Positions 1 to 6,094 of a stretch of DNA of 43,793 nucleotides are shown piece after piece (within the stretch, counting starts at the first letter, position 1; the number at the start of each line of letters is the position of its first letter). Made by a program: the position numbers and the translations under genes. This DNA comes from an uncultured Blautia sp. (GTDB lineage: Bacteria > Bacillota > Clostridia > Lachnospirales > Lachnospiraceae). The notes under the pieces are model-generated. The model was given only the letters and a program-made list of their open reading frames with translations. It was not told the origin of the DNA and made no database searches. Location of the stretch: positions 1 to 43,793 of the forward strand of contig NZ_CAKRXI010000028.1 in assembly GCF_934424005.1 (NCBI RefSeq), written 5' to 3'.

Positions 1-54
1 AACGACCTACTCCCTTTCCAGGGGAGCCCCTTCGGCCAGCTTGGGTACTTCTCC
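1..54 (-). tRNA. tRNA-Ser (anticodon GGA), 3' part missing at window edge
   Basis: Read on the minus strand from position 54, the acceptor 5' strand GGAGAAG is followed by a D-arm and an anticodon arm with stem CTCCC/GGGAG and loop CTGGAAA, giving anticodon GGA (serine, UCC/UCU codons). The variable arm has just begun when the window ends, so the T arm and 3' end are not visible. A consensus promoter lies about 45 bp upstream (99-127). The identification rests on the arms and anticodon. Confidence 0.9.
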
Positions 55-71
55 AAATTGCCCTACGCAAT

Positions 72-127
72 CGCTTCTTTTTTTCAGAAGCGTTTTATAT
101 TATATCGCGTTGTTTTTTATTTGTCAA
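72..127 (-). promoter_or_regulatory. Consensus promoter and leader hairpin for tRNA-Ser(GGA)
   Basis: On the minus strand, TTGACA (122-127) and TATAAT (99-104) are separated by exactly 17 bp, a perfect sigma-A consensus as expected for a stable RNA gene. The predicted start point is near 92. The first transcribed bases would form a 7-bp hairpin, CGCTTCT paired with AGAAGCG (72-92), in the 5' leader of the pre-tRNA. Leader processing by RNase P would remove it. Confidence 0.75.
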
Positions 128-170
128 GAACTTTTTTAACTTTTCAAAAGTTTTTATTCTCTTCAAATAG

Positions 171-256
171 CGGAGAGAGTGGGATTCGAACCCACGCGCC
201 CTTGCGGACAAACGGTTTTCAAGACCGCCTCGTTATGACCACTTCGATATCTCTCC
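171..256 (-). tRNA. tRNA-Ser (anticodon UGA)
   Basis: This is a complete 86-nt class II tRNA on the minus strand. The acceptor stem is GGAGAGA paired with TCTCTCC with discriminator G. The anticodon loop is CTTGAAA (anticodon TGA), there is a long serine-type variable arm, and the T arm is GTGGG-TTCGAAT-CCCAC. The 3' CCA is not encoded: the bases after the discriminator are CTA. The end must therefore be made by RNase Z and CCA-adding enzyme. The gene has its own promoter (304-332). Confidence 0.96.
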
Positions 257-303
257 ATATACACTTTTCAGCGTTCGCCGCGTCTCTGTCAGACGCAAGA
301 TGT

Positions 304-332
304 ATTCTATCATCAAATCTTTTTGATGTCAA
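304..332 (-). promoter_or_regulatory. Promoter of tRNA-Ser(UGA)
   Basis: On the minus strand, TTGACA (327-332) is followed after 17 bp by TAGAAT (304-309), placing the start point about 40 nt before the tRNA. It begins 10 bp beyond the ispD stop codon, so the tRNA is probably transcribed both from this promoter and by read-through of the upstream operon. Confidence 0.7.
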
Positions 333-341
333 TACAAATTT

Positions 342-1046
342 TTACATTTTTTCGATCTTTTTCAAAAATACTTCAGCAACGTCCAGATCCTCCGGCGTTG
401 TGATCTTAATATTCTGATAGGAGCCCTCTACAAGTCTTACTCGAACGCCACTTTCCTGTTCTACTACCATGGCATCATCCGTTATCGCAGTCATATCCTT
501 TTTACGGATACTCTCGTGCGCTTTCTTTATTAAATCATAAGAAAATATCTGAGGAGTCTGAACTGTCCAGACTCTCTTTCGGTCTGGCGTCTCACTTACA
601 AAATCAGCTTCATCTGCTACTTTTACTGTATCTTTAGAAGGCATGCCGACAACACAGGCGCCTGTTTCCTGTACTCCAAACATTCCCCTTTCCAAAATCT
701 CCTCGGTAATAAACGGTCTTGCCCCATCATGAATAAAGACATACTTACATTCTTCACACGCAAGAAGCCCCTTGTACACGGAATCATAGCGTTCTTTTCC
801 TCCGGCAATCACTGCTGAAACCTTTGTAAGCTGATAACGTTCCACAATTTCTCTTTTGCAGTAAGAGATCATGTCTTCTCCTGTCACTATGATAATATCA
901 TGAATCAAAGGACTCTCCTGAAAACATTTTAAAGAATAATACAAAACAGGATGTCCCTGAATTTCCAGGAACTGCTTTTGTATTTTGCTGTGCATACGCT
1001 TTCCCTGCCCTGCTGCCAGCACGATTGCGGTTGTTTTTTCTTTCAT
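342..1046 (-). CDS. ispD: 2-C-methyl-D-erythritol 4-phosphate cytidylyltransferase
   Basis: This enzyme couples CTP to methylerythritol 4-phosphate in the cytoplasmic MEP pathway of isoprenoid synthesis. The 234-residue protein has normal IspD length. It starts with the nucleotide-binding loop AIVLAAGQGKRM (about 8-19) and has the HDGARPF motif near residues 105-111 that is characteristic of IspD. DTVK and a C-terminal ITTPEDL motif are also present. The start is preceded by AGGAGG eight bases upstream. It is the last gene of the tsaE-tsaB-rimI-rnz-tsaD-ispD run, 60 bp after tsaD, with no terminator visible between them. The two domain-specific motifs make confusion with IspF or other nucleotidyltransferases unlikely. 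Confidence 0.95.
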   Translation of the reverse strand: MKEKTTAIVLAAGQGKRMHSKIQKQFLEIQGHPVLYYSLKCFQESPLIHDIIIVTGEDMISYCKREIVERYQLTKVSAVIAGGKERYDSVYKGLLACEECKYVFIHDGARPFITEEILERGMFGVQETGACVVGMPSKDTVKVADEADFVSETPDRKRVWTVQTPQIFSYDLIKKAHESIRKKDMTAITDDAMVVEQESGVRVRLVEGSYQNIKITTPEDLDVAEVFLKKIEKM

Positions 1047-1106
1047 TTCAGTAACCTCCTGTTTTATTGTTCAAAAGATCTCTTTGCCCCTTGTTTTATT
1101 GTATAT

Positions 1107-2126
1107 TCAACGCTCTCCAAGTTTCAGATTCGGTACTGCATTGAGATCCCAGCCATGCCGAGTACCTTTCATATATTCATAATATGCAGCTACCCCTATC
1201 ATCGCAGCATTGTCTGTACAAAAAATCGGTGATGGGCGATAGAACGTATATCCCCTTTCTGCGCATGCCTTTTCCATTGCAGCACGAAGTGTACCATTGG
1301 AAGCAACCCCTCCTGCAATAGCAATCTTAGTCATCTTGTAATCCCCTGCAGCAAGCATTGTATGTTCTACAAGAACATCTACCACCGCTTTCTGGAAAGA
1401 TGCTGCCAGATCCGCTCTATTTACTTCTTCACCTTTCATTTGAGCCTGATTTATATAATTCAGAACAGCTGATTTTACTCCACTGAAACTAAAATCATAC
1501 GGGCAATCTCCGATTTTTGCACGAGGAAATACAATTGCTTCCGGATTTCCCTCTTTGGAAAGTTTATCAATCTTCGGCCCGCCCGGATACCCCAGTCCAA
1601 TCGCCCGAGCCACTTTGTCAAAAGCTTCTCCTGCAGCATCGTCACGTGTTCGTCCAAGTATCTCAAATTCTCCATAATCCTTCACAATAACCAGATGCGT
1701 ATGACCGCCCGATACGATCAGACAAAGGAATGGTGGTTCCAGATCCGGATGCTCAATATAGTTAGCAGATACATGTCCCTCTATATGATGCACGCCGACC
1801 AGTGGAAGTTTTTTCGCATATGCGATTGCTTTCGCCTCTGCAACCCCAACAAGAAGCGCCCCAACCAGACCCGGTCCATAGGTTACACCAACGGCATCCA
1901 GATCATCCAGGGTCACATCTGCTTCTTTTAACGCTTCTTCAATTACCTGATTTATTTTTTCAATATGTTTACGGGATGCAATTTCAGGCACAACACCCCC
2001 GTACAGCTTATGAAGTTCTATCTGTGATGATATTACATTGGAAAGAATCGTTCTTCCATTTTTTACTACAGAAGCTGCAGTTTCATCACAAGAGCTCTCA
2101 ATTGCCAAAATCAATGTATCTTTCAT
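1107..2126 (-). CDS. tsaD: tRNA N6-adenosine threonylcarbamoyltransferase TsaD
   Basis: TsaD transfers the threonylcarbamoyl group to A37 of ANN-reading tRNAs (t6A), working with TsaB and TsaE, both encoded just upstream. The 339-residue protein has family length. It opens with the ASKHA-fold phosphate loop [16 protein letters not shown]. The metal-binding HIEGH motif lies near residues 117-121, and SGGHTHL and a late GGVASN nucleotide-binding motif are present. The start has GAGGAG seven bases upstream. It follows rnz by 12 bp, so the two genes are surely cotranscribed. Confidence 0.96.
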   Translation of the reverse strand: MKDTLILAIESSCDETAASVVKNGRTILSNVISSQIELHKLYGGVVPEIASRKHIEKINQVIEEALKEADVTLDDLDAVGVTYGPGLVGALLVGVAEAKAIAYAKKLPLVGVHHIEGHVSANYIEHPDLEPPFLCLIVSGGHTHLVIVKDYGEFEILGRTRDDAAGEAFDKVARAIGLGYPGGPKIDKLSKEGNPEAIVFPRAKIGDCPYDFSFSGVKSAVLNYINQAQMKGEEVNRADLAASFQKAVVDVLVEHTMLAAGDYKMTKIAIAGGVASNGTLRAAMEKACAERGYTFYRPSPIFCTDNAAMIGVAAYYEYMKGTRHGWDLNAVPNLKLGER

Positions 2127-2138
2127 TTTCAGACTCCT

Positions 2139-3050
2139 CTAGTCTTCCTCAAAATTCAATTCTACACTTTTTCCATCTTTTCCCGGCCAGGCATTTGGAA
2201 AAATGCCTCGTACCATATCCATATATTCCTCCGGGTGAATCAGAGACGGACTGTAATGTGTAAGCCACAGTTCCTTTACATTTGCATCTCTCGCCAGAGT
2301 TGCCGCCTCGCGAAAGGTCATGTGTTTATATCCTTTTGCTTTTTCTATCTTATCTTCTTCTCCGTACATACCTTCGCAGATAAAAAGATCCGAGTCTGCA
2401 GCATTTCGTAGAATTGATTCCGTAGGCCTGGTATCTGTTGTATAAGTAACTTTAATGCCTTTTCGATCTGGTCCAAGAACCATATCCGGTGTATAAACTA
2501 CGCCATCCGCTTCTATCGTCTGCCCCTTTTGGAGAGGATTCCAGTATTTCAAAGGTATCGCCTGCTCTTTCGCCCGCTCCGGTGAAAATTTACCCTGTCT
2601 CAGGATTTCAATCGTATATCCATAACAGATTACATTGTGATTCACTCTGAAAGCCGTGATACGATATCCGTTCAATTCCAGAACCTCCTGCGGCTTTGTA
2701 ATCTCTATAAACCGAAGTTCAAAAGGAAGTTCCGGTGCGATAACTCTAAGGGCATTTACAACCCGTTCCAGTCCTTTCGGTCCCACCAGTGTAAGTGGCT
2801 CTGTCCGGTCCGCATTTCCCATAGTAAGAAGCAATCCCGGAAGTCCACTGATATGATCTCCATGATAGTGAGTAAAACAGATCACATCGATTGGTTTAAA
2901 ACTCCAGCCTCTTTCTTTAACAGCAACCTGCGTACCTTCTCCGCAGTCGATCAGCAGGCTGCTGCCGTTATATCTTGTCATCAGCGCAGTCAGCCAGCGT
3001 CTCGGAAGGGGCATCATCCCTCCACTTCCAAGCAAACATAAATCCAACAT
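2139..3050 (-). CDS. rnz: Ribonuclease Z (tRNA 3'-endonuclease)
   Basis: RNase Z cuts precursor tRNAs after the discriminator base, mainly those lacking an encoded CCA. The 303-residue protein is a metallo-beta-lactamase-fold enzyme with the HYHGDH zinc motif near residue 61 and the following SGLPGLL segment typical of RNase Z. It also has GxxxDTRPT and a late LTHYSPS histidine. Its start lies just downstream of the rimI stop codon, with AGGAG overlapping that stop. The nearby tRNA-Ser(UGA) lacks CCA and would be a natural substrate. Other MBL hydrolases are less likely because of the conserved LLGSGG start and the spacing of the zinc ligands. Confidence 0.93.
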   Translation of the reverse strand: MLDLCLLGSGGMMPLPRRWLTALMTRYNGSSLLIDCGEGTQVAVKERGWSFKPIDVICFTHYHGDHISGLPGLLLTMGNADRTEPLTLVGPKGLERVVNALRVIAPELPFELRFIEITKPQEVLELNGYRITAFRVNHNVICYGYTIEILRQGKFSPERAKEQAIPLKYWNPLQKGQTIEADGVVYTPDMVLGPDRKGIKVTYTTDTRPTESILRNAADSDLFICEGMYGEEDKIEKAKGYKHMTFREAATLARDANVKELWLTHYSPSLIHPEEYMDMVRGIFPNAWPGKDGKSVELNFEED

Positions 3051-3056
3051 ATATTT

Positions 3057-3494
3057 TCACTCCTGCATTTTCGTCATTAAAACCGCATTTTCTGTCGGGT
3101 CTGTATAATAGTTTTTACGCAGACCATCTTCTTTAAAGCCAAGACGTTCATACAGTCTTCTGGCCGTCCCATTACTTTCCCGTACTTCAAGATGTACGAT
3201 ATGGATTCCAATCATCTCTGCCATCTTCAACATACTGTCTACGAGAAAATAACCAATTCCTTCTCTTTGTCTGTCCGGACTCACTGCCACGTTCAGGATA
3301 TCACCCTCATCAAGAACCGTCTGCATGCTGCAGTAAGCCAGTATTTTTTCTTTTTCTTCTATAACAAAAAACATTGTATTTTCTTTGGTCAAAAAAGTAA
3401 AAAAGCCTTCTTTGGTCCACGGATCTGAAAACAATCTGTTTTCTATTTCTACAACCTGTTCCAAATCCTCCACTGTCATTTCACGAAACGTCAT
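3057..3494 (-). CDS. rimI: Ribosomal protein S18-alanine N-acetyltransferase (GNAT family)
   Basis: The 145-residue GNAT acetyltransferase has the acetyl-CoA loop of the type RQREGIGYFLV (about 75-85) and the RimI-like region LEVRESNGTARRLYERLGF near residues 101-119. In many Firmicutes rimI lies between tsaB and tsaD, as here. The start codon overlaps the tsaB stop by four bases (ATGA), so translation is coupled. The substrate is inferred from the family and position; some Firmicute RimI proteins may acetylate additional N-termini. Confidence 0.88.
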   Translation of the reverse strand: MTFREMTVEDLEQVVEIENRLFSDPWTKEGFFTFLTKENTMFFVIEEKEKILAYCSMQTVLDEGDILNVAVSPDRQREGIGYFLVDSMLKMAEMIGIHIVHLEVRESNGTARRLYERLGFKEDGLRKNYYTDPTENAVLMTKMQE

Positions 3495-4213
3495 GCGTTA
3501 CCGTCAGCTTTTGCCGCCTCCCGTTCTGCACGCTCACGCTCTGCCTGGGATACTCGCAGATAGTCCGGTACATGTTCCATTGCAGTTTCTGTTTTTCCTT
3601 CGCGATAATAAATAAGTCCCAATGCAGCTACTGCTGCTGCACGCTGTTTGTTTACATGTGCCGGTGCAAAAGAATATGGCACCTCCATTTTCTCTGTGAT
3701 CAGTTCACAAAATACTGGTACGCCATCTCCCAGAAAGGTCACAGGTTGTCCATATGCATTCAACTTTTTGATCATTTCTTCCATTGGCACGGCCATCTGT
3801 TCTTCTACTGTTTCCATCCTATGATCCGTAAAACGATAGATACCTGTATACACCTGTTTACGTCTTGCATCCATGATCGGACAGATCAATCCTGGCGTAT
3901 CATACAGATTGTAAGCAAGCCCCTCTACTGTCGGAATTGCCACTAATGGTTTCTTTAATGCCAATCCCAGCCCTTTCGCTGTTGCTGAGCCTATACGAAG
4001 TCCGGTAAAAGATCCCGGGCCAGCCGCAACCGCAATCGCATCAATGCTTTCCAGATCAAGTTCAGTCATCTTTACGATCTCATCCAGCATTGGGAGCAAT
4101 GTCTGTGAATGTGTTTTTTTGTAATTAACGGTATATTCTGCTACCAGAACATCATCTTCTACGACAGCTACGGATGCTACGATTCCAGAACTGTCAAGAC
4201 CTAAAATCTTCAT
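3491..4213 (-). CDS. tsaB: t6A biosynthesis protein TsaB
   Basis: TsaB is the scaffold partner of TsaD in the threonylcarbamoyl transferase complex. The product begins MKILGLDSS, the degenerate ASKHA nucleotide loop, and contains the GPGSFTGLRIG motif around residues 67-77 that marks the TsaB/TsaD family, but it lacks the HIEGH metal site of TsaD. The start at 4213 was chosen because AGGAG stands seven bases in front of it. A seven-codon longer reading exists but has no ribosome binding site and would run into tsaE. It overlaps rimI by four bases. About 240 residues is normal for the family. Confidence 0.95.
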   Translation of the reverse strand: MKILGLDSSGIVASVAVVEDDVLVAEYTVNYKKTHSQTLLPMLDEIVKMTELDLESIDAIAVAAGPGSFTGLRIGSATAKGLGLALKKPLVAIPTVEGLAYNLYDTPGLICPIMDARRKQVYTGIYRFTDHRMETVEEQMAVPMEEMIKKLNAYGQPVTFLGDGVPVFCELITEKMEVPYSFAPAHVNKQRAAAVAALGLIYYREGKTETAMEHVPDYLRVSQAERERAEREAAKADGNA

Positions 4214-4223
4214 ATTTTTTCTC

Positions 4224-4661
4224 CTATAAGCCATCTACAGTTATCTTTCTGTAATCAAATCCCTGTGTCAGGTCTTTTTCTATTGTAATGGAAATAACAT
4301 TATCCGGAAGAATCTCTTCGATCAGCTCAGCCCATTCGATCAGGCAGATACCATTCCCAAAGAAATAATCATCATATCCGATTTCTTCCATCTCTTCGAT
4401 ATCTCCAATTCGGTACACATCAAAATGATAGAACGGAAGACGCCCTTCTTCATACACCTGTACAATTGTAAATGTCGGGCTGCTTACCGGTTCTGTAATA
4501 CCAAGTCCCGCTGCCACTCCCTGTGTAAAAACTGTCTTGCCGACCCCCAGATCTCCGGTCAGGGTATAAATCTGTCCAGGCTGGGCTGCTTTTCCTATTT
4601 TTTCACCCAGAGCATATGTTTCTTCAGGGCTTCTTGTCTCTGTTACCATCTGTTGAATCAC
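4224..4661 (-). CDS. tsaE: t6A biosynthesis ATPase TsaE
   Basis: TsaE is the small P-loop ATPase that resets the TsaB-TsaD complex. The 145-residue protein has the Walker A motif GDLGVGKT (about 37-44), the segment SSPTFTIV following it, and the FDVYRI and LIEWAE motifs seen across the family. The coordinates start at a GTG with AAGGA five bases upstream. An ATG four codons later (4649), preceded by AAAGGTG, is an equally good start. It is the first gene of the operon, 14 nt from the -35 region of the divergent promoters. Confidence 0.95.
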   Translation of the reverse strand: MIQQMVTETRSPEETYALGEKIGKAAQPGQIYTLTGDLGVGKTVFTQGVAAGLGITEPVSSPTFTIVQVYEEGRLPFYHFDVYRIGDIEEMEEIGYDDYFFGNGICLIEWAELIEEILPDNVISITIEKDLTQGFDYRKITVDGL

Positions 4662-4669
4662 CTTTTTCC

Positions 4670-4719
4670 TTGCAGAATTGTTCTTTGCATATTATAATAG
4701 AGCGCACAGAGAAAAACAA
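4670..4719. promoter_or_regulatory. Back-to-back promoters sharing a palindromic -10 (tsaE operon / cyclophilin gene)
   Basis: The octamer ATTATAAT (4691-4698) is its own reverse complement, so it offers TATAAT on both strands. On the plus strand, TTGCAG (4670-4675) lies 17 bp before TATAAT (4693-4698). On the minus strand, TTGTTT (4714-4719) lies 17 bp before TATAAT (4691-4696). Both optimal spacings are met, so the same 50 bp can drive the cyclophilin gene rightward and the tsaE operon leftward. The two polymerases could not bind together. Confidence 0.65.
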
Positions 4720-4746
4720 TACTTTTTGCAAAAGGAGACTATGATT

Positions 4747-5271
4747 ATGGCAAATACAAATCCTGTTGTAACCATCACTATGGAGAACGGTGATGTTATG
4801 AAAGCAGAACTGTATCCGGAAATTGCACCGAATACAGTAAATAATTTTATCAGTCTTGTCAAAAAAGGTTTCTACGACGGACTTATCTTTCATCGTGTCA
4901 TCAATGGATTTATGATTCAGGGCGGATGCCCGGACGGAACCGGAATGGGCGGTCCGGGATACAGCATCAAAGGAGAATTTGCTCAGAATGGCGTTGCAAA
5001 TAATCTTGCTCATACTCCAGGAGTTCTTTCCATGGCAAGAGCCATGCACCCAAATTCCGGCGGAAGCCAGTTCTTCATTATGCACAAAGCTGCTCCACAT
5101 CTGGATGGAAGCTATGCTGCATTTGGCAAAGTGATCGAAGGCATGGACGTTGTAAACAAAATTGCTGAAACCGAAACAGATTTCAGAGACAGACCGTTGG
5201 ATGAGCAGCAGATTAAATCTATGACTGTCGAGACCTTTGGTGTAGATTATCCAGAACCAGAGAAGTGCTGA
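4747..5271 (+). CDS. Peptidyl-prolyl cis-trans isomerase, cyclophilin type
   Basis: This is a cytoplasmic cyclophilin that isomerises proline peptide bonds. The product starts MANTNPVVTITMENGD and has the core motifs FHRVINGFMIQGG, GGPGYSIKGEF, LSMARAMHPNSGGSQFFI and HLDGSYAAFGKV that form the active site and binding pocket. There is no signal peptide. About 174 residues is usual for the short bacterial PpiB type. AGGAG stands at 4733-4737, which fits the ATG at 4747 (nine-base spacing) better than the one at 4741. The gene is monocistronic, with a promoter at 4670-4698 and a terminator at 5299-5363. Confidence 0.95.
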   Translation: MANTNPVVTITMENGDVMKAELYPEIAPNTVNNFISLVKKGFYDGLIFHRVINGFMIQGGCPDGTGMGGPGYSIKGEFAQNGVANNLAHTPGVLSMARAMHPNSGGSQFFIMHKAAPHLDGSYAAFGKVIEGMDVVNKIAETETDFRDRPLDEQQIKSMTVETFGVDYPEPEKC

Positions 5272-5298
5272 TTCAGCCAGCCTTCAAGTAAATGAAGA

Positions 5299-5363
5299 GA
5301 AGCCTGATGGTGGCGATATCTATCTTTTTCAGATAGAAACCGTTACCTTCCGGCTTCTTTTTT
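5299..5363 (+). terminator. Rho-independent terminator of the cyclophilin gene
   Basis: GAAGCC (5299-5304) pairs with GGCTTC (5352-5357), extended inward by further pairs and an inner TATCT/AGATA hairpin. A run of T follows (5358-5363). The long branched stem with its U tail points to termination on the plus strand. Confidence 0.75.
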
Positions 5364-5374
5364 ATTCCCATATT

Positions 5375-6031
5375 CTAATGATCAAATGTTATAACTTTTC
5401 CGTCGATCACTGCATAATACAGTTCCTGATCTTTTTCGATTCCGGCTCTTCCATTCGTTCCTTCTGTAATTGCCTTCTGTACGCTTCCTGCATCCGACAC
5501 CGGAACCAGCAGTTTCATGACCACTTTGTCCGTATATTCACTATCCAGCACTGGAATGTTTCTTTCTCCTGCAATGTACTGTATCTTGCCGAGTCCTGTA
5601 TAATCTGTCGTAATCTTAAGTGCGATTCCCTTTTGTTTAAGAATCACCTTGCTTGCAGCAAGGCCTTCCTGCACTGCTTTTGAATACGCCCTTACAAGTC
5701 CACCTGTTCCAAGCAGCACGCCTCCAAAATATCTTGTTACTACAACCGCCACATTGTAAATATCTTCTCCAAGGATCACATCAAGCATTGGCCTTCCAGC
5801 AGTTCCGGAAGGTTCTCCATCATCACTGCATCTGGTAAATTCACGGTTCATCCCAATCGAATACACATAGCAATTGTGTCTTGCATCCCAGTATTTCTTT
5901 TTCATCTCTTCCAGAAAAGCCAATGCTTCTTCTTCACTTTCCACCGGATGAACTGTCGCGATGAAGCGTGATTTTTTTTCAGTGATCTCGCCTTCTCCAC
6001 CTTCATATACTGTTCTGTACTGTTCCAGCAT
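5375..6031 (-). CDS. YigZ/IMPACT family protein
   Basis: The 218-residue protein matches the YigZ family. It has an N-terminal IMPACT (UPF0029) domain with KKSRFIATV, the ARHNCYVY segment, DDGEPSGTAGRPML and VVVTRYFGGVLLGTGGLVRAYS, followed by a smaller C-terminal DUF1949-type domain. Eukaryotic IMPACT proteins act around translation control. The bacterial role is not settled, though binding to RNA or the ribosome is often suggested. AGGAG overlaps the leader a few bases before the start. It lies downstream of the penicillin-binding protein gene with a hairpin between them (6048-6088). Confidence 0.9.
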   Translation of the reverse strand: MLEQYRTVYEGGEGEITEKKSRFIATVHPVESEEEALAFLEEMKKKYWDARHNCYVYSIGMNREFTRCSDDGEPSGTAGRPMLDVILGEDIYNVAVVVTRYFGGVLLGTGGLVRAYSKAVQEGLAASKVILKQKGIALKITTDYTGLGKIQYIAGERNIPVLDSEYTDKVVMKLLVPVSDAGSVQKAITEGTNGRAGIEKDQELYYAVIDGKVITFDH

Positions 6032-6047
6032 AAGTACTCCTTCCTAA

Positions 6048-6088
6048 AATACAGGCTGCAACCGTCCAGGACGATCACAGCCTGTATT
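6048..6088 (-). terminator. Strong hairpin between the PBP gene and yigZ
   Basis: A perfect 11-bp stem, AATACAGGCTG paired with CAGCCTGTATT, has a 19-nt loop. On the minus strand it is followed by TTAGG rather than a full T run, so it may be a partial terminator or an mRNA-stabilising structure that lowers yigZ expression from the PBP transcript. Confidence 0.55.
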
Positions 6089-6094
6089 CAGATA

